Below are positions 15,048-27,600 of a stretch of DNA of 64,000 nucleotides, piece by piece. Position numbers and translations under genes: made by a program. How positions within the stretch are numbered: position 1 is the stretch's first letter; each line of letters begins with the position of its first letter. This DNA comes from Glandiceps talaboti (Eukaryota; Hemichordata; Enteropneusta; Spengelidae). The DNA is taken from the NCBI RefSeq assembly GCF_964340395.1, contig NC_135556.1, forward strand, positions 8,417,501 to 8,481,500, read 5' to 3'. A model generated the notes under the pieces. The model was not told the DNA's origin, searched no databases, and saw only the letters and a program-made list of their open reading frames with translations.

Positions 15048-15127
15048 ATATACACACACATACATACATACATACATACATACATACATACATACACACA
15101 CATGCATACATACATACATACATACAT

Positions 15128-15184
<57 letters not shown>
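15048..15184. repeat. (CATA)n / (CA)n microsatellite
   Basis: Two CATA blocks separated by CACACATG and ending in about 20 CA units. A C run (about 14998-15007) lies just before it. Confidence 0.95.
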
Positions 15185-15187
<3 letters not shown>

Positions 15188-16910
15188 ATTTTCGAAGCTT
15201 CCAAACTCTTTATAACTGACCTCGTTCGTGATTTATTTATTTTTATATAAAAAATAGTGACTATGTGTGTGGCTCTTCAATATATACAACGTCTAGAAAC
15301 GAGAGAAGGGTGTGCTACGATTGAACTTGAAGTCTTCAACGTACGTGTTGTACGTGTAAGCTTACCCAATACAATACTAGTAATATGGAAATGACTGAAG
15401 TCATGAAGAATGGCTGAACCACAATCGGGTGATGTAATTAACATCGTTGTCACTTCTATGTTTGAGTTATAACCACCCATTCGGATGCCAATGACTTCGG
15501 TCTAATCTCGCGTGAACGACCGGGAGGCTGAAGATTTCTCGGAATCGACTATATTTTGATACTACACATTGCACCATATATCAAGAATGCATGTGTACTG
15601 CACATTGTTTTCATCTCGCTACTGATATTTAGAGCGGCTGAGTCCACTCTCAGTTAAAGTGTTTGCCAAGGTCACCAAATGATATAGATTTCCTATTTCA
15701 CCCGTATGTCAATGTCAACGGTGAAGGAAACACCATGGACGTGACCGTCATTTAACCTGTAGTTTAATGTATCTATCATTTCATAGCCATGACACCGACA
15801 GGGACAGATTTCATAACGGAAATTGACTCGATAATAATAAGAAAAGTATTGTATACATGTTCATTTCAAAATCACTGATTATTAAAAAAAGTGATTGTAC
15901 ATTGGATGTACATGTGTATCAAACAATACAGGATGATGGATGTACACAATTATCTATCTACACTGGGTCGTCCACCCACACTATATACACGGTGCATCAA
16001 AACGCCTATTTTATCATTTGTATTGCCTTATCTCAGTTTAATAACCTAGCAAATTGCAAACATGTTTTTTGTACGTATCTGGGTCGTCAGATACTGGAGA
16101 ACCATGGTGTTTTTTTGTCATATGTATTTTGAGATGATGACCTGTTCATGTCTGCACTTAGTTTTCCGCTATGTTTCCACAAACTCATGATATTTAATGA
16201 TTACAGAGAACTATACTTGCTACGTTCAAACTTAAGTATCTTTTATGTATCTCATGACTCGGTTGTAGACATTGATTTACATATATAACTTCGTTGGGTT
16301 TCAGCACAGTCAAAGAGAAACAACTCCTTTTCTGTGGTTTTCGTCAGTACTCGATCAGAATTGTTTGCTGGTATGAGTTCAGAATTAGCTGTTGCAGAGA
16401 CGTCTCAGGGGCCTATCACTATCCTGGAGATAGTAAGACCATGGTAAGTCCACAGACAAGTAAGAAAGTGTTTTCACTTGGTACAGCATGTGAAAACACC
16501 TACTATATTACATGTGTTTGTGCGGCAGTATTGTTTGTGGATATACGGTCAGGTCAGGTACCTTGTTTGTTTCACCCCTGGGTGCCCTTTAAAACCCAAC
16601 GTGAATCTACAATACACAGCTCACAATTCATACTGTCGCTCCTGGCTTGGTGGAAGATTGTGTGTGTGTCTTTGGGGTATTAATCACCACGAGTCCAGAT
16701 GAATAAATTCCATAAAGGTGTGATACAAACATCTAAAATTGGATTTTTACAGCTAATATAAGACATGCAAGGCGCGAAAAGTGGCCTGTGTAGGGGGCTT
16801 TGGGGGAAAAGGTGTGCACGTCTAATTGGTCATTATTGTGAGATTGGGTTTTCATTTCCTATCCCGTTTTAACTTGCTGGATACTAATAGGTAGTGGTCA
16901 TTTGTTATTT
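15185..16910. other. Intergenic, no gene recognised
   Basis: Open frames at 15857-16132 and 16294-16683 show no recognisable motif and no homopolymer explanation; I do not call them genes. Confidence 0.45.
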
Positions 16911-16966
16911 AAACAAACAAACAAACAAACAAACAAACAAACAAACTAACAAACAAACAAACAAAC
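16911..16966. repeat. (AAAC)n microsatellite
   Basis: About 14 AAAC units with one interruption (CTAAC). Confidence 0.95.
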
Positions 16967-17330
16967 TGTTATTTGGGCGACGATCACAGTCTACGGGGAA
17001 TTACCACCTTCAGATTATTAAAGTCAAGATGAAATAGTAAATACATGTACACGAAAAACAACACATAGGTCAATTGTAGCCACAGACACACACGTACACA
17101 ATACAAACACATACACAAGTGAAGCATTTGTTTGTCAAAAACATAAATAGCGCTATCTGCCTGTGGTCAAAATAAGGACACAGACAATTCACAAACACGT
17201 GTGAATGTAGAAACAAAAAAGTCACGAAGTCATATCAACAACACACTCATGAAAAACATGCGATTCGTGTTCGCATTCAATGTATTGTTATGAACATCAC
17301 TCATGCACAACGTTACCCTAACATACATAC

Positions 17331-17375
17331 ATACATACATACATACATACATACATACATACATGTATACATACA

Positions 17376-17409
<34 letters not shown>

Positions 17410-17419
17410 CATACATACA

Positions 17420-17453
<34 letters not shown>

Positions 17454-17545
17454 CATACATACATACATACATATATACATACATACATACATACATACAT
17501 ACATACATACATACATACATACAGACAGACAGACATACACACACA
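17331..17545. repeat. (CATA)n microsatellite with periodic interruptions
   Basis: About 50 CATA units interrupted by CATATATA and CATGTATA at irregular spacing, ending in a few CAGA units. Cysteine/tyrosine-rich and histidine/threonine-rich frames here are artefacts. Confidence 0.97.
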
Positions 17546-17599
17546 AGCTTACTTACTTACAAACATACATATTTTCACATACATACATACAGAATGTAA

Positions 17600-18775
17600 A
17601 CTGGTCGAGATATATGCATTACGTTATAAATAAATATTTTTAATACACGTTCAAATAGTTATATCAAATTTCCATCATGAAAGTAAAATTCTTCAGTATA
17701 CAACAAAATGTACATAATAAATACAGAAACTGAAACTGAGTCACAATATCAAGTATAAGTACTATTGTCAATGAATGGTGCATGGTTTCCATTAGATGCA
17801 AAATACTGTTTTGTCTAGTAGAGAGACATATTCAGTGAGCCTTTGACAATTTACGAAACACTGTCCTGTTCAAGTGGAATTAGAAAGATCGTAAAAAATG
17901 GCTGTTTTGTCAAAGAGTACATAAAATCACTCCTGAAGTTTGAAGCGACAATAACATGTTGACAATAGTAAACATGTATATAGCACGGCAATGTTACTAA
18001 CATTTTTGGGATAGAAAAGACAGTGATAGTATTTGCTAAAACTACAAAATAAAATATCTTTTAAAAAAAACACCCTAAAAGACCAATGACATGAGAAATG
18101 TATGCTAAGATACATATCCGGCTTAGTTGGTGGTGGAACCCGTTCCTTTCTTTAGCGATCGAAGGGTTCTTTTGTTATCCAAAATTCAGTTTCTATTGTT
18201 CACACCCAACCACTCCACCCCTTTTCGCAGAAAACGCAAGAATGAAATGTTATTAAAACAAAGGTCACATGCTGATATTTGTCAAGAATTTGAGCTCAGA
18301 AATAGAAATGACGGTAACCAAGACCCTTGCACCAGGTTACAAGGGTGGATGCAAATCAAAGAAACTAAATATAAATCACTGTTGTACAGTACATAGATGT
18401 TGCATTGTTACCGTTCAGTTCAGTTCATTCGTGGTGATGAGGATGACTCACGCACCGTCTATGTTTCTTTGTGTACGTGTAGGGCATACACAGATCATTT
18501 CCTCTGTACGCGTAACTGGTAAATCGATGTGCAATAGACAAATCTCAAATTTCGATGTTTAGAATGTTCAGCTACTAATATAGTACTATACAATATTGCA
18601 AAGTTCGGCTCTTGGCAGTGTTCTCAGCCTCGGATGTGATGCGATCGGTTGGCAGCAACGAAGGCACGCACGGTACTGAGAAGGGTACTTTGGCACCATA
18701 AATCAAAGCTATTCGGGAAGTCACCTGCACGTGAATCAGTATCAGAAAATTTTACCAGAGTAAAGTTCAAACAGT
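17600..18775. other. 3' flank of the PH-domain gene
   Basis: Presumably contains the 3' UTR of the minus-strand PH gene, but I see no convincing poly(A) signal close to its stop. No other gene. Confidence 0.4.
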
Positions 18776-19372
18776 CTATTCTTGTGGTCTTGAAGGGTCA
18801 GTTAGCCTCTGTAACCTGCTCAAAGTATGTCTGTTAAGACCAAGTCCGAGATTTGTAAGACTATTTTTCCTGATTTCTGTTGATTTCCTTCTGCACCTTG
18901 TTTTCAGGCAATCGCTCGTCCTTTTGCAGTCAACTTCATCATCGTCGAGTTCCTCCTCATCCTCTTGTAGCTCTTCTAGACTAGGTAGTATGCTCGTCGC
19001 AGATCGGAGAGGCGATAGCGGCGTTGCTTGTAGCGCTACTACCCAATCGTCCCTGTCTGCTTGACTCTCTGCCGTAAGGAGGAGCGGACTGCCATCGCCG
19101 TTCTTCGGACTGATCACGAAGCTTCGGCAATCTTGCTTCTCCAGTCGGCAGTTACGGAGCTTTAGAAAGCCACATGAATTGCAAAACTTCTTGTCTTGGT
19201 AGAAGACAACGAACGGATCTATTGCCTTACCATGCACTTTCACGACGAGACGCCGTTGACGGCTCGGCTGTCCGGGTTGACTCACGGCAAGCGTACCACA
19301 TTTCGTCTCACTGCTAGGCATTGGTTGTTCTGTCATTCCGCAGCCACAATGCATATTTTCTTTGTTGCACAT
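18776..19372 (-). CDS. Small single-exon PH-domain protein (198 aa)
   Basis: The reading frame is uninterrupted and has no intron. Residues about 40-116 look like a pleckstrin-homology domain: a basic beta-strand start (RQRRLVVKVHG), a middle with FLKLRNCRLEKQD, the strand SFVISP, and a C-terminal helix RDDWVVALQ with the near-invariant PH tryptophan at W110. The N-terminal 40 residues are Cys/Met/Ser-rich. After the domain come an acidic stretch (about residues 130-146) and a basic RCRRKS segment, then a Ser/Leu/Arg-rich tail. PH domains usually bind phosphoinositides or proteins at membranes, so an adaptor role is likely, but no enzymatic domain is present. I could not assign an orthologue; the small intronless form recalls immediate-early PH-like proteins (PHLDA type), which is only an analogy. 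The start chosen is the first Met; Met7 and Met13 are alternatives. A strong core promoter lies 118 bp upstream. No homologous neighbour or operon-like context. Confidence 0.8.
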   Translation of the reverse strand: MCNKENMHCGCGMTEQPMPSSETKCGTLAVSQPGQPSRQRRLVVKVHGKAIDPFVVFYQDKKFCNSCGFLKLRNCRLEKQDCRSFVISPKNGDGSPLLLTAESQADRDDWVVALQATPLSPLRSATSILPSLEELQEDEEELDDDEVDCKRTSDCLKTRCRRKSTEIRKNSLTNLGLGLNRHTLSRLQRLTDPSRPQE

Positions 19373-19485
19373 CGTATGAATGTTCAGATGAGTGTAGTCG
19401 GTGTAGTCGGCTAAGACGTTGACGATATGGTATATAATGCTGGTAGAATACTGAGTGCCTTGTTACTCGTAAGCTGGTAGTGTAT

Positions 19486-19524
19486 GGTCTGACTCAACAG
19501 TGGACTCCACCCCGTATTTATGCT
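19486..19524 (-). promoter_or_regulatory. Core promoter (TATA + initiator) of the PH-domain gene
   Basis: Read on the minus strand, a TATA-like CATAAATAC lies at 19522-19514 and an initiator-like TCAGACC at 19492-19486. The T of the TATA (19520) is 30 bp from the initiator A (19490), the canonical spacing. This predicts a 118-nt 5' UTR to the ATG at 19372. A second TATA-like string (ATTATATACC, about 19437-19428) is closer to the ATG and is a weaker alternative. Confidence 0.5.
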
Positions 19525-19531
19525 GTTTCGC

Positions 19532-19672
19532 TTACGTGAGGTCATCGCCCATGAGTCGACCGACAGGAACCGTAAACATGTTTACGTTTACTCATACTTC
19601 GCGCATATACTTAGCTAGAACTGTCATATGATTGGTCGAGGTCACAGGTCAACTCCTTATGGGGTGACGTCA
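19532..19672 (-). promoter_or_regulatory. Proximal elements of the PH gene: CRE, CCAAT, CRE-like
   Basis: A perfect palindromic CRE (TGACGTCA) is at 19665-19672, an inverted CCAAT box (ATTGG on +) at 19631-19635, and a CRE/bZIP-like TTACGTGA at 19532-19539. Relative to the predicted start at 19490 these lie near -180, -143 and -45. The set is what is expected of a cAMP/CREB-inducible promoter; that interpretation is inferred from motifs only. Confidence 0.4.
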
Positions 19673-19699
19673 GCCTAGCTAATAACAGGAAAGCTACTA

Positions 19700-21929
19700 T
19701 GGAATATCTATAAGCTTACTGCAGAGAATGTTTCGTATCGATCTTTCCATGTTTTCATAACCGGGAAATCCAAAAACGCATAGATTGAGTTTCGATAAAA
19801 TCAATGCAACATAATACTGACCTCGACTTTCACATGGCATCTTTAAAATGTAAAATAACAATCGCAAAGAGGGACAACACTGGAACAAAATCAATAATGT
19901 ATACCCCGTTCGCGCTCCACGGTAAAGTATACACAATGATACAGCCGCGGCCGTCGACGTCTGAACAACATTTGTACGTGATGTATGTATTTCGCATGTA
20001 GTAATTTTTTTTTTGCTGAAATTCTATTCCATTGTAATTTTCTAACTTTAGAAATGTTTTGTCGCATCTTTTTAAATACTTAATGAATTAAATGTAGTTT
20101 CAATGTCGCTGTCCTCAGGCTAAATTTAGCAGGAAGGCGGAAAGAACAAGTACATCGTAATAAACTCAAGTATGAATTTATGGAGGCGCACTATTCATTG
20201 TCTGGGGAACACACAAAGCAATACACGTGATACACGTGTCTCCTTTTGACCTTATGCAGCTTACACCTGTACGTCCTCCAACGTCAAAGTCAAGTTCTCA
20301 CGGTCACCCCGTCATGACGCTGCTTATTTTATTTCATTTATGTCTCTAAGAATAAACCCTTTCCATGTTCAGTTCGGCCTAAAAATTACTCATTCCAAAC
20401 ATCTCTATCCAATGTCTATACTAAGATGCCAATGAAATGACATCGTCTGCTATTCACATTTTATTGTATTGATCGTTCGCATGGCATTATTCTTTCTGAC
20501 TTTTCATGACAATTCCACAGAAAAACAACATAACTGTTTATTGTTGTGGTTGATTGATTGCTAATAATCATAATAATTTGACAAACAAAATAATTCGATA
20601 TTGGTTAAAATAAAAAAATATTTTGATGATGAGAGCGCGTGACATGCGTACTACCGTCCTATAAACAATTATCACACTCAGAGCGCTAATAAATTATCAG
20701 TGAGGCATCAAGCGAATGTGATTTTATTTTTACAGTATGTAAAAAACAACACCCGGATTGTCATTCTATATTTCTGTTATGTTCATACCACAGCATCAAC
20801 GACTCCCCGCGCTTGAGTGACTGTTCTTTGAAAACTGTCGTCACCCAGCGAAACCCCCCCCCCCTCCCGCCCGGCTATTGTCATAGGCGAAAAAAGGTAC
20901 TCTTTCTCCAACCGTACCTGAATTGGAGATGGTAAAAATGTACTATTTTTTATAAAATTCAAAACGTAATTTTCTTGAGGGTGGTTAGAAATCAAACCTA
21001 TTAAACCTATTACGATAGAGTAATTCTACGCCTTTCATCACGTGGACCTCCCTTTCATTGTTAGGCAAAGTTCAAAAACCACAGTACAACGATCCATGGC
21101 CATAACTGTTTAATGCGAGAATAAAACAGACGTTAGGCTTTGGTATGAGGTGAAAGAGTCTGCCTTTAGCTTTATCGTAAAGTGTGGTATGAGAACATTT
21201 TGGGTTTGGAGGTCTGCGGAGTCTCCCTTTTACGATACCCACGGAGTTGTCCCCCCCCCCTCCCCCGTCGTGCTCACACATTCCATTCATGTATTTAAGA
21301 GCCAGATTTTTGCAATTTATATCGAAGAGAAAAACAACATTAAATCATGATTAGCGACTCACATCATCTAAATAACTAGTCCAATTCTCGTATAAAACCG
21401 GATCATATTTTTTCCATTGACGCAGCAAAAATGAACAACATGTAGGAGGCGTACGTGATGTAGCGTTGTCCGGGCCGTAAAAGGGGAAAATTGTTTTACT
21501 ACGATAACAACTCCACTCTTTCTGTCTCAATACTTCTATGACTTCACACTCCATAACATTTTGTTGTACACGCTTCCAACAGACAGTGGAGGTTATTTCC
21601 CCTCATCCACTGTCTATGCATCCACAAATAGACTCGGATCTAGATATGACTCTTAACTCGCTTTGTTGATGTGAAAAACACGACCCGGCCTAATCGTTCG
21701 TTTCCTCATACTATTGAGTGATGGCTTCATTGATAACAAATTTATAAATAGCTGTTTTTGTATTTATATGTGGATACTTTTTTGATAACAGCTACTAGTT
21801 GGACACGAGTACTTTGAGTGGTGGTGGTCGTGAAAACCTAGTAAATTGTCTGGTACTGAAATTTGTTTCAATGCCAGGAACGAGACCTACATCATTTGAT
21901 AACACATCGTTATAATTTCTGATATTATC
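19700..21929. other. Intergenic, no gene recognised
   Basis: Unique-looking AT-rich DNA with short C-rich runs near 20856-20870 and 21251-21266. No supportable gene. Confidence 0.5.
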
Positions 21930-21933
21930 TTAA

Positions 21934-22185
21934 AGTGGCCATATGGATGAGGATTTGGCATTTATTTTGGAATTTATAAAACAAATTTATCATGGCTTTC
22001 TACTTGAAAAATCAACGCAAAACAACATTGACTAAGTTTGTGTTTGTAACTCATTACATTGCAAAATACTAAATTATGTGTAAAAATGTTGTCTTTTTGC
22101 ATTGTATTGAGTTACAAAGACTTGGCATATGTTATTTCACATTAAAAATCCAAAATAAATCCCCAATTCTCATCCATATGGCCAC
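21934..22185. mobile_element. MITE, family B, copy 1, flanked by TTAA
   Basis: A 252-bp element with terminal inverted repeats: AGTGGCCATATGGATGAG at the left, and CTCATCCATATGGCCAC at the right after AATT. TTAA precedes (21930-21933) and follows (22186-22189), the target duplication typical of piggyBac-type elements. No coding capacity. A second copy sits in an oxygenase intron at 42228. Confidence 0.75.
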
Positions 22186-22408
22186 TTAATTCTTGTTATA
22201 ATTCACACTATTATGATACGCTTTCATTTCCCTGTCTGTTTATGCTGTCATATCTTTTCCATCCCACTCTAGCTTGTTTCAGTTCGTTTCTATGATTGCT
22301 TTTTGTTCATGATCAGTTTGTTCAGTTCGAAAATATGATACAGTGGGTCTAAGAAAAATAACGAGTTTTATATTAGATGTGATAAACTTCTGTCCATCGA
22401 GTTACACA

Positions 22409-22890
22409 CTACAACGGAAATCATAAACCCTGAAACAAAACGTCGTCTGGCTCAACAAAAATCTCATTAACAAAGCTACATTCTATCAGCTGGCTAGACA
22501 AAAATCTTACCAACAGCGTTTCATCAATTGTCTGGCGTGACAAACATCCTTACCCATATTGTTACATTTTCTTTGCGTGAGCTACCATTATCTTAGGAGA
22601 TCAACGTCAAACTCATATGCCCCTGCCTGGTAAACCTAAGGTCTGACGCGTTCTTTGATATTTTTGAGACAGTCAATTGACTAAAATGTATCAATTGTAG
22701 TTCTGAATCAGTTCTTGTGTGCCGGACGATAACATGTGGAAATATTAATTAGATTTTTGTCGAGCCAGACGAGAACATTTACAACATCAAAGAGATATTT
22801 TGTCTGGTCAGACAAAAACTGTGGCAATGTTAGTGAGATTTTTGTCGAACAAGGCGACGTTTTGTTTCAGGGTTTGTGATTTCCGTTGTA
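22409..22890. mobile_element. MITE with long TIRs (family C), TA-flanked
   Basis: CAACGGAAATCATAAACCC near the left end is answered by the inverse GGGTTTGTGATTTCCGTTG at the right; arms stay similar for 60 bp or more and share ACAAAAATCT(C). The ends are preceded and followed by TA, as in Tc1/mariner-type insertions. About 480 bp, no transposase frame. Confidence 0.7.
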
Positions 22891-24606
22891 TCATCGTTCC
22901 CATAGTATATTTTGACGGTAGAGGGCGATCGTTATTTCTCCACCTGTTTTTTTCTTCCAATTCTGAAGCAGTGACCCGAGCAGTGACCCTGGCATTGCCT
23001 GGGAGCAGTCACGGTGACAGTTCTCAAAAACAGCCTGTCAGTTTTGGATGCGTACTATAATTATCCGTATGAAAGTATAAAGAGAAGAAAATAATCCAAG
23101 GCTGTCATGTTCTTCAGAGTACAGTAGACGAATGGACTTGGTACCCTTTAGGCTTTCCGTGGATATGTGTGTTACTGTAAGCCCTAGTACGAACTTGTTG
23201 TATGGCTGTAGTTAGATTTCCTCAAGTCTCCGGGCTTTTCTTGATTTGAATAAAGAACAAAAAAGAAACCCGTGTATTTTTGTCTGATATGATAATTTAA
23301 TTGAGTGATTGACTGATTGAATTGTGAAACAGTCGGATGAACCTCAGACTACACTGAGATTTGCGGTCTGAGGATGAACACATAGCACAGTCGCACGTTG
23401 TATTTATGACATCGCTACCGATTTTATAAGAATATCGCCAATCTCTATAATAACGTCATTGTTCTGTATTAGGACCGTCATAGACAAGAATAAAACCATT
23501 TAGGAAAGGAATAACAGTACTAGTTTACAAGCGACTGTGACACATAGCCCTTGGGAGACTACTAGTAAAATGATAATTTTGTTCGTACATGAATTTATAT
23601 TGATTGATACCGAAGGGGGGGGGGGGGTTGAGTGACATCAGTCATAAACGAGTCACAGACCATCAAGCCATGCAAGCAGAGCTAAATACTGTATGTGTAG
23701 GCCTATATCGGTCAACATAAACTGATAATGGGTTCTGTAGTCATGGAGACATTATGATCCGAGAACGGAGTTTTATAAGGTAGATAATCCAAGAGTGTGA
23801 GTTTTTGTTTCTTTTGTACAACATCTACAAGACGATTTTCATGTACAGCTAACCTTGTAAGATTTTCCAAGGTGGTTGGTCTTACCAACTGCAATTTCGA
23901 CAGCAAAATACAAATATGACGTTGAGGGCGCAAGTTACACAAATATCGAATCCCAGTGACAACTTGTCATGTTCAGTATACAGGAATCTAACCATAACGA
24001 CAATTTAACTCGTGCTCCGAACTTTGTAGTTTATCTTATCCATTTGGACAAAAATGAAACATTATAGTATAGTCACACTGTCGATAACGTTTACATCGTT
24101 GCTGTCTCACCAATGACCAGTTATAGTTTTTACACTTTCTGTTGGAAGGTAGTTATTTAAGAAGGCTCCTCTGTCTACAAATGTTATACTCTACAGTGAC
24201 CATAGCACCAATTGTGACCATATGAATGGGGTTATTTCCACTACGACTGTCACATTAATTTTCTGTTTTCCAAATGTATACGTTTACATATTTTTGTATT
24301 ATTAACAGTTTTAAAATTAGTCTTGTACAATTAGAAATTTAATTGTGTTATTTGTAAAATTTAGTCTTTGTCTCTGCACAAATTTATTTTTGTATTGTTT
24401 CAAAATGTATTTCGTACGTTCCTAAATTTACTAAATATTGTTTTTCAAATGAAGATTTGTTTGTGTGTTCACTATACATTTGATGTTGTTCCCAAATTAA
24501 GTTTTCAGAAATTGACTTGTAATTGGGGTCAGATGAGATTTGTTGTCGAAAATAGAATTTTAGGTATCAGAAAGTTAAGTTTTACTACCGAAAATTTATC
24601 GGTTGG
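22891..24606. other. Intergenic, no gene recognised
   Basis: A CTCF-like core at 22915-22927 and a G run at about 23616-23628 are the only distinctive items. A short hairpin (CCTCAGAC...GTCTGAGG) is at 23341-23371. Confidence 0.45.
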
Positions 24607-27600
24607 ACAATCAACATTCTACCAACAACTTGTTCTATTCTATTCCCATCATGCACAGCAATAGAACAAAGTTATTTGTTTACAAATTTTACTACAGAAA
24701 AGGATTATTCCATTTCAATAGAGTTTAGATAATCACTATTCCACCAACAAATTATTCTATTCTATTCCCATCATACACTGCAAAAGAAGTTATTTTTACC
24801 ATAAAGGACTATTCCATTTCAAAATAGGTTGGACAATAGGAATTCTACCAACAACTTATTCTATTCTATTCCCATCATGCACTGCAATAGAACAAAGCCA
24901 TTTGTTTACAAATTTTACTACAGTGGAGGGTTATTCCATTTCAAAATAGGTTGGACAATCACCATTCTACCAACAAATTATTCTATTCTATTCCCATCAT
25001 ACATAGCAATAGAACAAAGTCACTTGTTTACAAATGTTACTAAGGAGTATTATTCCATTTTAATATAGGTTGGACAATCACCATTCTACCAACAAATTAT
25101 TCTATTCTATTCCCATCATGCACAGCAATAGAAAAAGTTATTTGTTTACAAATTTTTACCACAGAGAAGGGTGATTCTATTTCAATATAGGTTGGACAAT
25201 CACCATTCTACCATCAAATTATTCTATTCTATTCCCATCATGCACAGCAATAGAACAAAGTTATTTGTTTACAAATTTTTACCACAGAGAAGGATGATTC
25301 TATTTCAATATAGGTTGGACAATCACCATTCTACCATCAAATTATTCTATTCTATTCCCATCATGCACAGCAATAGAAAAAGTTATTTGTTTACAAATTT
25401 TTACCACAGAGAAGGATTATTCTATTTCAATATAGGTTGGACAATCACCATTCCACCAACAAATTATTCTATTCTATATCCCATCATGCACAGCAATAGA
25501 ACAAAGTTATTTGTTTACAAATTTTTACCACAGAGAAGGATGATTCTATTTCAATATAGGTTGGACAATCACCATTCTACCAACAAATTATTCTATTCTG
25601 TTCCCATCATGCACAGCAATAGAACAAAGTTATTTGTTTACAAATTTTTACCACAGAGAAGGATTATTCTATTTCAATATAGGTTGGACAATCACCATTC
25701 TAACAACAAATTATTCTATTCTGTTCCCATCATGCACAGCAATAGAACAAAGTTATTTGTTTACAAATTCTTACCACAGAGAAGGATTATTCTATTTCAA
25801 TATAGGTTGGACAATCACCATTCCACCAACAAATTATTCTATTCTATTCCCATCATGCACAGCTATAGAACAAAGTTATTTGTTTACAAATTTTTACCAC
25901 AGACAAGGATTATTCTATTTCAATATAGGTTGGACAATCACCATTCTACCAACAAATTATTCTATTCTATTCCCATCATGCACTGCAATAGAACAAAGTT
26001 ATTTGTTTACAAATTTTTACCACAGAGAAGGATTATTCTATTTCAATATAGGTTGGACAATCACCATTCTACCAACAAATTGTTCTATTCTATTCTATTC
26101 TATTCCCATCATGCACTGCACTAGAACAAAGTCATTTGTTTACTAATTTTTACCACAGAGAAGGATTATTCTATTTCAATATAGGTTGGACAATCACCAT
26201 TCTACCAACAAAGTATTCTATTCTATTCCCATCATGCACTGCAATAGAAAAAAATCATTTGTTTACAAATTTTTACCACAAAGAAGGATCATTCTATTTC
26301 AATATAGGTTGGACAATCACCATTCTACCAACAAATTATTCTATTCTATTCCCATCATGCACTGCAATAGAACAAAATCATTTGTTTACTAATTTTTACC
26401 ACAGAGAAGGATTATTCTATTTCAATATAGGTTGGACAATCACCATTCTAACAACAAATTATTCTATTCTATTCTATTCTATTCTATTCACATCATGCAC
26501 AGCAATAGAACAAAGTTATTTGTTTACAAATTTTTACTACAGAAAAGGATTATTCCATTTCAATAGAGTTTAGATAATCACTATTCCACCAACAAATTAT
26601 TCTATTCTATTCCCATCATACACTGCAAAAGAAGTTATTTTTACCATAAAGGACTATTCCATTTCAAAATAGGTTGGACAATAGGAATTCTACCAACAAC
26701 TTATTCTATTCTATTCCCATCATGCACTGCAATAGAACAAAGCCATTTGTTTACAAATTTTTACCACAAAGAAGGATTATTCTATTTCAATATAGGTTGG
26801 CCAATCACCATTCTACCAACAAATTATTCTATTATATTTCCATTATGCACTGCACTAGAACAAAGTCATTTGTTTACAAATGTTTACCACAGAGAAGGAT
26901 TATTCTATTTCAATATAGGTTGGCCAATCACCATCCTACCAACAAATTATTCTATTCTATTCCCATCATGCACAGCAATAGAACAAAGTTATTTGTTTAC
27001 AAATTTTTAGCACAGAGAAGGATCATTCTATTTCAATATAGGTTGGACAATCACCATTCTACCAACAAATTGTTCTATTCTATTCTATTCTATTCTATTC
27101 CCATCATGCACTGCACTAGAACAAAGTCATTTGTTTACAAATGTTTACCACAGAGAAGGATTATTCTATTTTAATATAGGTTGGACAATCACCATTCTAC
27201 CAACAAATTATTCTATTCTATTCCCATTATGCACTGCACTAGAACAAAGTCATTTGTTTACAAATGTTTACCACAGAGAAGGATTATTCTATTTCAATAT
27301 AGGTTGGACAATCACAATTCTACCAACAAATTATTCCATTCTATTCCCATCATACACTGTGTGCCAATAGAATAAAATCATTTGTTTACAAATTTCAATG
27401 CAAAAAAGGATTATTCCATTTACATATAGGGGACAATCAACATTCTACCAACAAATTATTCTATTCTATTCCCCCCACACACTGCAAAAGGACAAAGTCA
27501 TTTGTTTACAAATGTTACTGAGGAGTATGTTACCATAGAAAATGATTATTCTATTTCAATATAGGTTGGACAATCACCATTCTACCAACAAATTATTCTA

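Noticed and set aside
16294-16683. 129-codon frame as a gene
   Set aside because: No domain, no promoter or splice context, odd composition (Cys/Trp/Phe-rich); a chance frame is likelier.
17230-17643. Tyr-Ile-His-Thr repeat frames
   Set aside because: CATA microsatellite.
25171-26124. 317-codon frame in the 123-bp array as a gene
   Set aside because: Two frames are equally open, the unit length is a multiple of three, TATTC expansions and single-base indels break the frame elsewhere, and the product matches no known domain.
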